This document shows, piece after piece, positions 46,515 through 55,943 of a stretch of DNA of 64,000 nucleotides. The first letter of the stretch is position 1. Each line of letters starts with the position of its first letter. The DNA is from Achromobacter sp. Marseille-Q4962. Its GTDB lineage: Bacteria; Pseudomonadota; Gammaproteobacteria; Burkholderiales; Burkholderiaceae_B. A program made the translations under genes and the position numbers. The notes below the pieces were generated by a model. That model worked only from the letters and a program-made list of their open reading frames with translations, had not been told where the DNA came from and ran no database searches. The DNA is taken from NCBI RefSeq assembly GCF_943737005.1, contig NZ_CALSFU010000011.1:62001-126000 (forward strand), read 5' to 3'.

Positions 46515-48100
46515 TCCGCCTCGACCTGAGGCGGCTGGTCCTGGGCATCTGCCTGCTGTCCGTGATCCTGGCCCTGGCCGGCAGCCTGCATGCCAGCTAC
46601 CTCGTGCAGCGCGATCTGCTGCTGCACAATGCGCTGGAGGTCAATCGCGTCTACGCCGCCAAGCTCGCCGCCACGACAGAAACCTTCCTGAACGACTTGC
46701 GCCGCTACCTGGGCTACAGCGCCGACCAGCTTGCCGACATGGAATCGCATCCCGAGCGGATGGCGGCCGAGACGCGCCGCCTGCAGGAGCAACTGGCGCA
46801 TTTCAATTCGAGTTTCGTGGTGTCTGCCGGGGGCAAGGTGCTGGCGGTTTCCAGCGCCACGCCGCAGATGCTCGGCCAGCACCTGACGAGCGAAGCCAAC
46901 CGCCGCGCGCTGCAAAGCCGCGAGCCCACGATCAGCGAGCCCTACCTGGCCGCGAGCGGGCGCTGGCTCATTCTCTACACCCACCCGATTTTCTCGCGCG
47001 ATTACCGCTATCTCGGCTATATCGCGGGCACGCTCTATCTGCACGAGGACAATGCGCTGGAACGGCTGCTGGGCCGCCACTTCTACCGCGACGACTCATA
47101 TCTGTACGTCATCGACCGTCACGGCACGCTGCTCTACCACCCCGATCCCACCCTGCTGGGCAAGCCCGCGCAGGAAGACCCGCTGAGCGCCGCGGCCCGG
47201 GCGCACGAAGACGGCGACCTGCGCTACGTGAACAGCGAAGGCCGGGACATGCTGGCCGGCTATGCGCGCGTGGCCAGCACGGGCTGGACGGTGATCTCGC
47301 AGCGGCCGGTGCGAGGCACGCTGCAGCCGCTGTCCGACCTGCTGCTGGCCACCGCGCGCTACACCCTGCCCCTGCTGGTGGTGTCGCTCGCGCTGATCTG
47401 GCTGCTGTCGCGCTGGATCGTGCGCCCGCTGGGCCAACTGGCGGACATCGCCCGCCACATGCAGGACCCGGACGCCGAACAGCGCATACGCGGCGTGCGA
47501 TCGTGGTACGTGGAGGCGGCGCAGCTGCGGCGCGGCCTGCTGGTGGGCCTGGCGGCCATGCACCACAAGCTGCGCGACCTGCGCCGCGAAAGCACCACGG
47601 ACAAGCTCACGGGCGTGCTCAACCGGCGCGGCCTGGACGAAGCCATGGCGCTGCTGCAGGCGGAAGAGTCGCCCGTGTCCATCGTCATCCTCGACGTGGA
47701 TCATTTCAAGCGCATCAACGACCACTACGGCCACTCCGCGGGCGACCGGGCGCTGCAGCGTCTGGCGGCCCTCATGGCCGAGGGGTCGCGCATCGGCGAC
47801 ACGCTGGCGCGTACCGGCGGCGAGGAGTTCGCCATGCTGCTGCCCGGCGCCAGCCTCACGGCGGCGGCGGCCATTGCCGAGCGGCTGCGCGAGCGGCTGG
47901 CCGGCCTGGCGGCGCCGCAGGACATCCCGGTGGCATTCACCGTGTCGGTGGGCGTGGCCCACTACCCCACGCACGGCGCCACGCTCGCCGAAACCCTGGA
48001 CCGCGCGGACCAGGCGCTCTACTACGCCAAGCGCCATGGCCGGGACGCCGTGTGCGTGGCGGACGACCAGTCAGAGGGCCGCGTGCGGAAGATGGCCTGA
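46511..48100 (+). CDS. membrane diguanylate cyclase with periplasmic Cache-like sensor
   Basis: 529 aa. Membrane helix at about 8-30, a periplasmic Cache-type sensor to about 275, a second helix at about 278-300, a HAMP-like stretch (WIVRPLGQLADIARHM), then the GGEEF domain. The active-site motif GGEEF is intact at 436-440 and the inhibitory I-site RIGD lies five residues ahead, so it should make cyclic di-GMP with product feedback. It overlaps the TetR gene by 4 bp, an uncommon pairing that may place its dosage under TetR control. Confidence 0.92.
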   Translation: MIRLDLRRLVLGICLLSVILALAGSLHASYLVQRDLLLHNALEVNRVYAAKLAATTETFLNDLRRYLGYSADQLADMESHPERMAAETRRLQEQLAHFNSSFVVSAGGKVLAVSSATPQMLGQHLTSEANRRALQSREPTISEPYLAASGRWLILYTHPIFSRDYRYLGYIAGTLYLHEDNALERLLGRHFYRDDSYLYVIDRHGTLLYHPDPTLLGKPAQEDPLSAAARAHEDGDLRYVNSEGRDMLAGYARVASTGWTVISQRPVRGTLQPLSDLLLATARYTLPLLVVSLALIWLLSRWIVRPLGQLADIARHMQDPDAEQRIRGVRSWYVEAAQLRRGLLVGLAAMHHKLRDLRRESTTDKLTGVLNRRGLDEAMALLQAEESPVSIVILDVDHFKRINDHYGHSAGDRALQRLAALMAEGSRIGDTLARTGGEEFAMLLPGASLTAAAAIAERLRERLAGLAAPQDIPVAFTVSVGVAHYPTHGATLAETLDRADQALYYAKRHGRDAVCVADDQSEGRVRKMA

Positions 48101-48119
48101 CCCGCGTCCGCCTGGCCGC

Positions 48120-50270
48120 CTACCTGGCGCGCGCGGGCGGCGCCTTGGGCGGCTGCTGCATCTGCTTGAGCAGCGGGCCGCAGGCGTTTTCCTCGTTGGC
48201 GCTGGGCGCGATGAGCGCCAGCAGGCCGGCCGCCGGCGTGAGCAGCACGCCCAGGGCCACCATGCCCGCGCCCCGGGCCGCCAGCGGCCCCACGTGCACG
48301 CCGACATCCGGCGAGCCGAAGGTGCCGCGCACGTAAAGCGGCGAACGCAGCGAGAAGATGCGAAAGCCCTTGCTGTCCGGCGTGATGTCCAGGTCCAGTT
48401 TCTCGTTCTTGAAATCCGCGCTGCCGGTGATGCTGATGAGCGCGTTTTCCGTGTCGAAGACGAATACCCGGGGCGTCATGACGCCGTTCTTCATCTGCAG
48501 GTCGGCCGCGCCGCAATTGATGGGAACCTCGTCGTCGCCGAAGAGCTTGGACACGACGTAGTTGCCCACGTTCAGCCCGGCGATTTCCATCAGGCTGCGG
48601 CTGATGACGCCGTCATTGATGAGCATTTTCACGTCGCCGCTCGCCGTGCCCAGCAGCGCCGCCACCGAGTTGCCCGCACCGCTCACCGCAAGGTCGCCGT
48701 TCATCTCGCCCAGGGTCTTCTGCATGGACTCAGTGACGGGAAACAGCTGCTTGAGCCGCAGGCGGCGGGCCCGGACATCCATGCGGCCGGTCATGGTCTT
48801 GCCCGAACCGTCCAGCCGCACGGTGCCGTTGATGGCGCCGCCCGCCATGCCGAAGCCGACGGGGTCCAGCGCCAGCTTGCCGTCGTCCAGCACCAGGTGC
48901 GCCGACAGGCCGGACAGCGGCAGTTTGCCGCCATGCACGATGCGCCCGGCCTCCAGCGACACGTCCGCGTCCATGTCGCGCCAGCGGTCGGTGCGGAATT
49001 CCTGGTTGGGCAGCACCTTGCCGCCCGGCGGACGCCGGGGCGCGTCCTTCTCCTGCGCGGCCGTCTGCCTGCCCGACGGCACGCCGATGAGCGGGCCGAG
49101 ATCGGCCATGCGCAATTGCCGCGAAGAGAACGTGCCGCTGAGCTTGGGCCGGGGCAGGCCCAGGGCGAAGCGCACGTCGCCGTGCAGGTCGCTGTTGCCC
49201 ACCTGGCCGTTAAAGCCGCGGTATTCGAACACGGCGCCGCCCCGGTCGCGCAAGCGCGCCACCAGGTGGCCGTCGGTGGAATAAGGCGGCGTGTCGGGCA
49301 GAGTCACGCCTGTCAGCGGATAGAGCTGGGCCATGGACGCGCCCGAGAGCTTCAGGCGCAGGTCGAGGGCGCCGAGGTTGACCGGGTCGGTCAGCGTGCC
49401 CACCACCGCGGCGCGGGTTCCGCCCACGGTCACATCGGCCTGCACCGGAAAAGGCTGGCTGGCGTCCTGCAGGGCCAGCATGCCGCCCACCTTGCCTTCG
49501 CCCTTGACGGGCATCCCCTTGTACTTGCCCTCCGCCTTCCAGCCGAAGACGTAATCGCGCGGCGCGGGCGCAGGCCCGGACTTCGCGTTCTTCGGCTTCC
49601 CGTCATCCTCCTGCCCGTCCTCCGGCTTCGGCTCCTCCTGCTTCGCGCCCTCCGTCTTTTCCCCGTCCCTGGCAAAAGCCTGTCCGGCCACGTCGCCGAA
49701 AGGCACGGGCTTGCCCAGCGGGTCGACCAGCACGGTCAGGTCCGCCTTGAGCGTCTCGTCCACCAGCGCCACCCGGCCCTTGTCGAAGCCGATCTCGTTA
49801 ATGTCCAGCACCCACGGCGAAGGCTCGCCGGTTTCGGGCAGGGTGAACACCCAGTTCGCGCGGCCGTCGGCCAGCCGCTGCAGGTCGGCGGCGGGCCCGG
49901 TGAGCTGGATGCGGCGGATCGCCAGACGCTGGCGCAGCAGCGGCAGGGGCGCCACGCTGAACTCCGCGCGCTCGAGCGAGGCGAAGGCGGGCGCCTTGGC
50001 CCACGGCGCGTTGCCCACCACGATATCGTTGGCGGCAATGTGCGGCCATGGCACCCACGCCCGCCAGCCGCCTTCGTCGGGCTCGCGCGTCCATTGGACG
50101 GAAAGGTCGCCGTTGATGGCAAAGGGCCGCCCGATGGCGGCGCTGACGCGCTCGTTGATGGTCGGCTTGAGCCGGTTCCAGTCGAACGTGGCGATCACGA
50201 CGACCAGCGCCGCCAAAACCACGACGAGGACACTGACGATTCCTATTGCTGCTTTTTTTGTACGCGTCAT
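48120..50270 (-). CDS. AsmA-family membrane/periplasmic protein
   Basis: 716 aa. N-terminal anchor helix at about 8-28, followed by DWNRLKPTINERVSAAIGRPF, the AsmA opening. A charged Lys/Glu-rich linker (about 205-235, with EEPKPEDGQ) breaks the long beta-rich part, which ends in the AsmA C-terminal block. AsmA proteins form bridges that affect phospholipid transport and outer-membrane assembly. Convergent with the cyclase gene. A 292-bp gap without a gene separates its start from the sulfatase gene. Confidence 0.88.
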   Translation of the reverse strand: MTRTKKAAIGIVSVLVVVLAALVVVIATFDWNRLKPTINERVSAAIGRPFAINGDLSVQWTREPDEGGWRAWVPWPHIAANDIVVGNAPWAKAPAFASLERAEFSVAPLPLLRQRLAIRRIQLTGPAADLQRLADGRANWVFTLPETGEPSPWVLDINEIGFDKGRVALVDETLKADLTVLVDPLGKPVPFGDVAGQAFARDGEKTEGAKQEEPKPEDGQEDDGKPKNAKSGPAPAPRDYVFGWKAEGKYKGMPVKGEGKVGGMLALQDASQPFPVQADVTVGGTRAAVVGTLTDPVNLGALDLRLKLSGASMAQLYPLTGVTLPDTPPYSTDGHLVARLRDRGGAVFEYRGFNGQVGNSDLHGDVRFALGLPRPKLSGTFSSRQLRMADLGPLIGVPSGRQTAAQEKDAPRRPPGGKVLPNQEFRTDRWRDMDADVSLEAGRIVHGGKLPLSGLSAHLVLDDGKLALDPVGFGMAGGAINGTVRLDGSGKTMTGRMDVRARRLRLKQLFPVTESMQKTLGEMNGDLAVSGAGNSVAALLGTASGDVKMLINDGVISRSLMEIAGLNVGNYVVSKLFGDDEVPINCGAADLQMKNGVMTPRVFVFDTENALISITGSADFKNEKLDLDITPDSKGFRIFSLRSPLYVRGTFGSPDVGVHVGPLAARGAGMVALGVLLTPAAGLLALIAPSANEENACGPLLKQMQQPPKAPPARAR

Positions 50271-50562
50271 GCTTGTTATCCTACGCGGTTCTTTCGCGCC
50301 GATTGTCCCCGGCGCTCCGTCCCCCTAGGGTAGCGCGGGCCGCGCGCCGGGTTAAGCTTGCCGGCCGGATAATGTGTGTGGATCTTTCCACCTCCCGGAG
50401 CCCCGTGCCGGGCCGCCGCCCCGCGCTCCCCAGGCGCGGGCGCGGCTGGCGGGGCGGCCGCGCAGCGCCCCGGCGTTACAAACCGAAAACGCTGCGCCTT
50501 CCCGGCGACACCCAAGACGGACGCGTTCGCGAGAACGCCAGGCAGCACCAACCGGAGGCCCG

Positions 50563-52458
50563 ATGCGGCATTCAACCCTGATTTTCGTGGCGGCGAGTTT
50601 CGTCTTGCTGACCTTGAGCCGCCTGGCGCTTGCGCTCTGGCAGCGCGAGCGCATGCGCAATGCCGGCGGCCTGGTTCCGCTCATGCTGGGCGGGCTGCGC
50701 ATCGACGCCCACCAGATCGCCGTGCTGGCCGCCGCGCCCGCCGTGCTCTCGCCCTGGCTCGGCCACTATCCCCTGGCCGCCGCCATCGCCAGCGGCTGGT
50801 ATCTGTTCGCCTTCGTCCTGCTGGCCTTCCTGGAGATCGCCTCGCCGGCGTTCATCCTCGAATACGACACCCGGCCCAACCGGCTGTTCGTGGAGTATCT
50901 GAAACATCCGCGCGAAGTGTCCACCATGCTGTGGCGCGGCTACAAGACGGCGCTGCTGGGCGGACTGGCGGCGGTCGCGCTCCTCGCCTGGGCCGGCTAC
51001 GCGATTTTCTGGCCGCCGCGGCCCGACGCGCCGCTGTCCTGGTGGCAGATGCCGCTGGCCAGCCTCGCCATCCTGGCCGTGGTCATCCTGTCCATCCGCG
51101 GCACGCTGGGCCACCGCCCCATCAACCCGTCTTCCGTGGCCTACTGCGGTGACGGCATGCTGAACACGCTGGCGCTCAATTCGCTGTACAGCGTGAGCTA
51201 TGCCATCTACAGCATGAAGAACGAGAAATCGGCCTCCGATGTGTACGGCGGCATGGACGAACCCGAAATGCACGAGCGCGTCCTGGCGCAGGCCGGGCTG
51301 CCCCGTCCGCCGGCCCATCCCGACTACCCCAGCCTGCACGCGCAGCCGGCTACGCGCCGCACCCGCCGCCCGCTCAACCTGGTCATCATTCTCGAAGAGA
51401 GCCTGGGCGCGCAGTACAGCGCCGCGCTGGGCGGTATGGGCCTGACGCCCGAACTGGACGCGCTGGCGCGCGGGGCCTGGTCCCTGACGCGCTGCTACGC
51501 CACGGGCACCCGCTCGGTGCGCGGCCTGGAGGCCGTCACCACCGGGTTCCTGCCCACCCCCGCGCAAGCCGTGCTGAAGCTGCCGCGCTCGCAGCGGGGC
51601 TTTTTCTCGCTGGCCGACCTGCTCGGGCGCCACGGCTACCATTCGCGCTTCATCTACGGCGGCGAGGCGCATTTCGACAACATGAAGGGCTTCTTCCTCG
51701 GCAACGGCTTCAACCAGATCATCGAGCGCGCCGATTTCGACAACCCCGTATTCGTCGGCACCTGGGGCGCCAGCGACGAAGACATGTTCAACGAGCTGCA
51801 CCGCCGCCTGAGCGCCGACGGCGAGCAGCCCACCTTCACACTGGCCTTCAGCGTGTCCAACCATACGCCCTGGGAGTATCCGGCCGGGCGCATCCAGACC
51901 GAAGGCAATCCCGCCACGGTGGAAAACACCGTGCGCTACGCCGATTGGGCGCTGGGACGCTTCTTCGAGCAGGCCAAGGCCTCGCCTTACTGGGAAAACA
52001 CGGTATTCCTGATCGCGGCCGACCACGACTCGCGGGTCTTCGGCGCCAGCCTGGTGCCGGTGCGGCACTTCCACATTCCGGCCGTGGTGCTGGGCGGAGG
52101 CATCGAGCCGCGCGCCGACGACCGCCTCGTCAGCCAGATCGACCTGCCGCCCACGCTGCTGTCGCTCATCGGCGTGGACACCGAGCACCCCATGATCGGC
52201 CACGATCTCACCCGCAGCACGCCCGACCGCGCCATCATGCAGTACGACAGCACCTACGGGTATCTCAAGGGATCGGACCTGCTGGTGCTCGCGCCCAACC
52301 GGCCGGCCGTGCAATTCCGCTATTGCGCGCCCGAAACCTACGACGCCGCCGAACTCGACCGCGAACTGGCCCGCGAGGCGCTGGCGCACGCGCTCTGGCC
52401 GAGCTGGGCGTACCGGGAAGGCCGCTACTGCCTGCCCGGGCGGGCGCCGTCCGCCTAG
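50563..52458 (+). CDS. LTA-synthase-like membrane sulfatase / phosphoglycerol transferase
   Basis: 631 aa. About five membrane helices fill residues 1-190. The extracytoplasmic sulfatase-fold domain has a metal-binding Glu in LEESLG (278/279), a nucleophile Thr in YATGTRS (Thr314 or Thr316), SNHTPWEYP and the metal site ADHDSR. Gram-negative relatives add phosphoglycerol or phosphoethanolamine to periplasmic glucans or LPS. CCGGAGG precedes the ATG by 4-5 bases. It stands alone between asmA and tag. Confidence 0.88.
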   Translation: MRHSTLIFVAASFVLLTLSRLALALWQRERMRNAGGLVPLMLGGLRIDAHQIAVLAAAPAVLSPWLGHYPLAAAIASGWYLFAFVLLAFLEIASPAFILEYDTRPNRLFVEYLKHPREVSTMLWRGYKTALLGGLAAVALLAWAGYAIFWPPRPDAPLSWWQMPLASLAILAVVILSIRGTLGHRPINPSSVAYCGDGMLNTLALNSLYSVSYAIYSMKNEKSASDVYGGMDEPEMHERVLAQAGLPRPPAHPDYPSLHAQPATRRTRRPLNLVIILEESLGAQYSAALGGMGLTPELDALARGAWSLTRCYATGTRSVRGLEAVTTGFLPTPAQAVLKLPRSQRGFFSLADLLGRHGYHSRFIYGGEAHFDNMKGFFLGNGFNQIIERADFDNPVFVGTWGASDEDMFNELHRRLSADGEQPTFTLAFSVSNHTPWEYPAGRIQTEGNPATVENTVRYADWALGRFFEQAKASPYWENTVFLIAADHDSRVFGASLVPVRHFHIPAVVLGGGIEPRADDRLVSQIDLPPTLLSLIGVDTEHPMIGHDLTRSTPDRAIMQYDSTYGYLKGSDLLVLAPNRPAVQFRYCAPETYDAAELDRELAREALAHALWPSWAYREGRYCLPGRAPSA

Positions 52459-52477
52459 GGCGCGTCACTCCGGCCGG

Positions 52478-53083
52478 TCAGCGCGGGCGGGCGAATGCTC
52501 GCCGGGCGCGCTCGCAGCGCGCATGGCAGTGGCAATCGGGGCTGTGGTCGTTCACCATGCCGACCGACTGCATAAAGGCATACACGGTCGTGGGGCCCAC
52601 GAACTTCCAGCCCAGTTTTTTCAGCGCCCGGGAAAGCGCCTCCGATTGCGGCGAGGTCGAGGCGCCGTAGGTGGAAGGCGAGCCGGCCGGCGCCTCGTGG
52701 CCCCAGAAGAACGCTCCCAGCGATCCTTCGCGCTCCTGCATTTCCAGCGCCCGCCTGGCATTGTTGACCACCGCCTCGATCTTGCCGCGGTGGCGCACGA
52801 TGCCGGCATCGGCCAGCAGCGCCTGCACTTCCCGCTCGCCGTAGCGCGCCACGCGCGCCGGATCGAAGCCGGAGAATGCGCGCCGGAAAGCCTCGCGCTT
52901 CATGAGTATGGTGCGCCAGCTCAGGCCCGACTGGAATCCTTCCAGGCAGAGCTGCTCGAACAGCCCCTGGTCGTCGCCACGAGGCACACCCCATTCGGCA
53001 TCGTGGTAGGCCATATATTCGGGCGACGCGTCCACCCAGTGGCAGCGGCGCAGTCCGTCGGCGTGGGCGATGGCGGCGGGCAT
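52478..53083 (-). CDS. tag: DNA-3-methyladenine glycosylase I
   Basis: 201 aa. RCHWVDASPEYMAYHDAEWG contains the first zinc ligands (Cys14, His27); GLSWRTILMKREAFR is the helix-hairpin region; NDHSPDCHC near 180 supplies the other zinc ligands. It excises 3-methyladenine from alkylated DNA. Convergent with the sulfatase gene 19 bp away. Confidence 0.95.
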   Translation of the reverse strand: MPAAIAHADGLRRCHWVDASPEYMAYHDAEWGVPRGDDQGLFEQLCLEGFQSGLSWRTILMKREAFRRAFSGFDPARVARYGEREVQALLADAGIVRHRGKIEAVVNNARRALEMQEREGSLGAFFWGHEAPAGSPSTYGASTSPQSEALSRALKKLGWKFVGPTTVYAFMQSVGMVNDHSPDCHCHARCERARRAFARPR

Positions 53084-53255
53084 CGGTAACTCCTGCAGTG
53101 AAAGAGGCGGAGTCCGATGCTACCGCAGCCCGGCGCCGCGTTCCCTCCGCCGTGTTGCATGCCCGCCAAAGGCCGGCCGCGCGCCGGAAAAAACCCTGGA
53201 GCGCCGGCGCGGAATTCCTTTAAATTAGCGTTACGCCGGGCAGATTCCCGGCCAC

Positions 53256-53284
53256 ACGGGCTTGCCGCGCGGCAAGCCCGTTTT
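53256..53284 (+). terminator. strong hairpin with short T-run before the YkgJ-like gene
   Basis: ACGGGCTTGCC (53256-53266) pairs with GGCAAGCCCGT (53271-53281) around GCGC, then TTTT. No plus-strand gene precedes it; tag is divergent. An AT-rich stretch at 53216-53230 could hold a promoter for a very short transcript ending here. Confidence 0.6.
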
Positions 53285-53313
53285 GCGTCCTTCGCCGGCC
53301 CGGATTTCCCGCC

Positions 53314-53772
53314 ATGTCCCTAGAGACCGTTGCCCTGACCCTCGTGTCGCCCGCCACCCTGGCCGGCGACGACCCCGCCGCCAACCCCTGCCTGAACTGT
53401 GGCGCCTGTTGCGCGCACTTCCGCGTGTCGTTCTATTGCGGCGAACTGGCGGGAGAAAACGGCGGGCGCGTGCCCGTGGAGCTGGTCACCCAGATGAGCC
53501 CGCTGCGCGCGTGCATGAAAGGCACCGAGCAGGGCGGCGGCCGCTGCGTGGCCCTGCGCGGCGAACTGGGCCGCCCGGGCATTCACTGCGCCATCTACGA
53601 AGACCGTCCGTCGCCCTGCCGGGAATTCGAGATCTGGCAGCCGGACGGCTCGCCGAATCCGGACTGCCAGCGCCTGCGCGCCCGTCTCGGCCTGGCGCCC
53701 GTGCCGCCCCGCCCGGATGCGGAGAACGATCCCGAAGGGCCGCTGCACCCCGACCAGCCCGCGGCCGCCTGA
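53314..53772 (+). CDS. YkgJ-family cysteine-cluster protein
   Basis: 152-aa putative zinc- or iron-binding protein. Cysteines 26, 29, 32, 33 and 42 form CLNCGACC...YC, with further Cys in GRCVALRG, IHCAIYED and SPCREFE. This is the usual arrangement for the family, thought to hold a metal or Fe-S centre. Function unknown. Convergent with the AraC gene, 6 bp apart. Confidence 0.88.
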   Translation: MSLETVALTLVSPATLAGDDPAANPCLNCGACCAHFRVSFYCGELAGENGGRVPVELVTQMSPLRACMKGTEQGGGRCVALRGELGRPGIHCAIYEDRPSPCREFEIWQPDGSPNPDCQRLRARLGLAPVPPRPDAENDPEGPLHPDQPAAA

Positions 53773-53778
53773 AGACGG

Positions 53779-54558
53779 TCAGCCGCGGCCGGCCAGGTAG
53801 CGCGTCGGCGTGACGCCGAACGCGGCGCGGAAGCTGCCGATGAAGGCGCTGGTGCTCTCGTAGCCCACCGACAGCGCGGCCTCGGTGACGGAACCGCCCC
53901 GGCACAGCATCTCCAGCGCCCGCAGCAGGCGGGCCTGCTGACGCCATCGCCCGAACGTCATGCCGGTTTCCTGGCGGAAGCGCCGCATCAGCGTGCGCGA
54001 AGACATGTTCAGCCGCTGGGCCCACTCGTCGATGCCGGCCGGATCGTCCGGCGCGCCCATGATGGTGTGGGCCAGGTCGCGCAGGCGCCCGTCGTCCGGC
54101 ATGGGCAGCCGCAGCGGGGCGTGTTCGCGCTGGCGGATTTCCTCGAGCAGCACCTCGAACAGTTGCGCCAGATAGGCCGGCGACAGCTCGCCCGGCGCGC
54201 TCTGCGTGAAGCGCTGCATCAGCGCGTCGATGAGCGGCGTCGAGGACCAGGAGCAGCACTGTGCCGGCAGCCGGCCGCAGACGTCGGGACGCACGTACAG
54301 AAACGAGCCGCGGGCCTGGCCGAACCAGCGCGCGCCATGCTGCAGGCGGGGCGGCACCCAGCCGAGGCTGCGGGGCACCGCCGTCCAGACTTCGCCCTCG
54401 GCCTGCACCATGACCAGACCCTCGTGCACGAGCACGAGCATGCCGTCCTCGTGCGCATGGGAGGGCACGTCTATGCCTTTGGTTTCGCGGCGGCCGCGGA
54501 CGCTGAAGGGAGTGAGCAATTCCCCCTGGCCGGCGGGCGCAATGGCCACATCGAGCAT
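53779..54558 (-). CDS. AraC-family transcriptional regulator
   Basis: 259 aa: N-terminal cupin-like sensor (PSHAHEDGMLVLVHEGLV) and C-terminal double helix-turn-helix with LNMSSRTLMRRFRQETG and ALSVGYESTSAFIGSFRAAFG. The first Gly/His segment could bind a small ligand or metal. Divergent from the Fur gene, with a Fur-box-like site between them, so iron may affect it. Confidence 0.92.
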   Translation of the reverse strand: MLDVAIAPAGQGELLTPFSVRGRRETKGIDVPSHAHEDGMLVLVHEGLVMVQAEGEVWTAVPRSLGWVPPRLQHGARWFGQARGSFLYVRPDVCGRLPAQCCSWSSTPLIDALMQRFTQSAPGELSPAYLAQLFEVLLEEIRQREHAPLRLPMPDDGRLRDLAHTIMGAPDDPAGIDEWAQRLNMSSRTLMRRFRQETGMTFGRWRQQARLLRALEMLCRGGSVTEAALSVGYESTSAFIGSFRAAFGVTPTRYLAGRG

Positions 54559-54610
54559 GGTTGGCAGGTTTGAGCTATTGGTTGTCGGGTTTTCGCAAGC
54601 GACGGCTTTT

Positions 54611-54629
54611 GAAAATGTACATCATTCTC
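54611..54629. promoter_or_regulatory. Fur box-like site
   Basis: GAAAATGTACATCATTCTC matches the 19-bp Fur consensus GATAATGATAATCATTATC at 14 positions. It lies between divergent AraC and Fur-family genes, 40 bp before the latter. Confidence 0.65.
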
Positions 54630-54669
54630 ATCAGCCGGGCACCGTCATGCCGCCCGGCCGGAGAACCCC

Positions 54670-55113
54670 ATGGACTACAGCCGCTTGCGCGAGGCCGGCG
54701 TCAAGGCCACCCTGCCCCGCCTGAAAATCCTGGATGTCTTTCACCAGCATCCGGACAGGCACATGAGCGCGGCCGACGTGTACCGCACCCTCGTGGCCGA
54801 CCGCAGCAACATCGGACTGGCCACCGTCTACCGCGTGCTGGCCCAGCTCGAGGAAGCGGGCCTTCTGCGCCGCACCGCGCTGGACGTGCACACCACCGTG
54901 TACGAACTGAACGACGGCGAGCGCCACGACCATCTGGTCTGCACCCATTGCGGCCGGATCCTGGAAGCCAGCGCCCCCGGTCTGGATGCATTGCTGCGCC
55001 GCATCGCGCGGCGCAGCGGTTTCGCCCTTCAATCCTACAGCCTGGTGCTCTACGGCGACTGCGGTTGCCGCAGGCGCCAGGCCGACCCGCCCATGCGAGG
55101 AGAGTTCGAATGA
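54670..55113 (+). CDS. Fur-family ferric uptake regulator (paralogue)
   Basis: 147 aa, clearly Fur-like: AGVKATLPRLKILDVF, GLATVYRVLAQLEEAGL, ERHDHLVCTHCG and LYGDCGC. The metal-binding His of the HDHLVC segment and the CxxC are kept. It differs enough from typical beta-proteobacterial Fur to be a second copy. A Fur box sits upstream, so it may be iron-regulated. A small gene follows with an ATGA overlap. Confidence 0.9.
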   Translation: MDYSRLREAGVKATLPRLKILDVFHQHPDRHMSAADVYRTLVADRSNIGLATVYRVLAQLEEAGLLRRTALDVHTTVYELNDGERHDHLVCTHCGRILEASAPGLDALLRRIARRSGFALQSYSLVLYGDCGCRRRQADPPMRGEFE

Positions 55114-55526
55114 ACCCCGAAGACTTCGTTTTCCACGACCTGTCCCGGTTTCCCATTGTCACCGCCCGCGGCGGGCGGCCCGGGGGCTACGCGCAGGGCT
55201 GGATACGGGAAATGGAAATGCTGGTGGACAACCCCTGCTCCTTCGTACTCGTGGTGCCCAACCTGCAGCAGGACATGGCCCAGGAAGACCGCAAGGCCAT
55301 GGTGGCATGGCAGACGGAGAACATGCCCCGGCTGCGGGCGCGCTGCCGCGCCTTCGTGGGCGTCGAGCGCAATCCGCAGGCGCGGGAAAAGACCCGGCAG
55401 CGGGGCGAGAAAATGTCGCGCGCCTTCGGCATGCCGTTCCTGGTGGTGGCGACGGCCGAGGAAGCCGTGCAGTGCGCGCGCGAGCTGCTGGGCCAGTCGG
55501 GCCCGGGCGGCTTCAATGTCACCTGA
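55110..55526 (+). CDS. hypothetical protein co-translated with the Fur paralogue
   Basis: 138-aa soluble protein with no membrane segment or signal. Features include a VDNPCSFVLVVPN strand, a charged central helix (ARCRAFVGVERNPQAREKTR) and a C-terminal ATAEEAVQCARELL helix, suggesting a small alpha/beta fold. I do not recognise a family. It starts in the Fur stop codon, so it probably works with or under the same signal as that regulator. Confidence 0.8.
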   Translation: MNPEDFVFHDLSRFPIVTARGGRPGGYAQGWIREMEMLVDNPCSFVLVVPNLQQDMAQEDRKAMVAWQTENMPRLRARCRAFVGVERNPQAREKTRQRGEKMSRAFGMPFLVVATAEEAVQCARELLGQSGPGGFNVT

Positions 55527-55655
55527 ATCGTCACCCGGATCGCCGCGCCCGGGCGGTTCCTGCTGGCGGATGGCTTAAGAGTGCCGGCGCGCGCGCCGTT
55601 CTCCAGGCACGCTCCCGGCCCGCGCCGGGCCCATTCTTCCACCCATCCGCCAGGC

Positions 55656-55943
55656 ATGAACCACGCCCTCGCCTGTATTTTTTGCCACGCCACGCTCGCG
55701 CAGGGCGCGCTGCCGCTCGAAAAGAACAACGCGGCCCTGTGCCGGCCCTGCTGCGAATCCTTTGCCGCGCAGTTCTCCGAACATGCCTGGCATATGGCCT
55801 GCACCGCCGAAGAGCAGTTGGACGTGCTGCTCTGCGAAAGCCAGCGCGCCCTGAAACACAGCGAGACCCTGGCCGAGCGCGCCCGCGCCTGCGGCCTGAA
55901 CCTGGAGACGCTGACCGCGGTTCCGCGCCGTCCGCTGTCCTGA
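55656..55943 (+). CDS. small putative zinc-ribbon protein
   Basis: 95 aa with CIFC near the start and CRPCC about 20 residues later, a likely zinc-binding pair, then a helical half (LLCESQRALKHSETLAERAR). The ATG at 55656 begins at the conserved-looking Cys region; the frame is open 25 codons further upstream. No family recognised. It lies 129 bp after the hypothetical gene. Confidence 0.65.
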   Translation: MNHALACIFCHATLAQGALPLEKNNAALCRPCCESFAAQFSEHAWHMACTAEEQLDVLLCESQRALKHSETLAERARACGLNLETLTAVPRRPLS

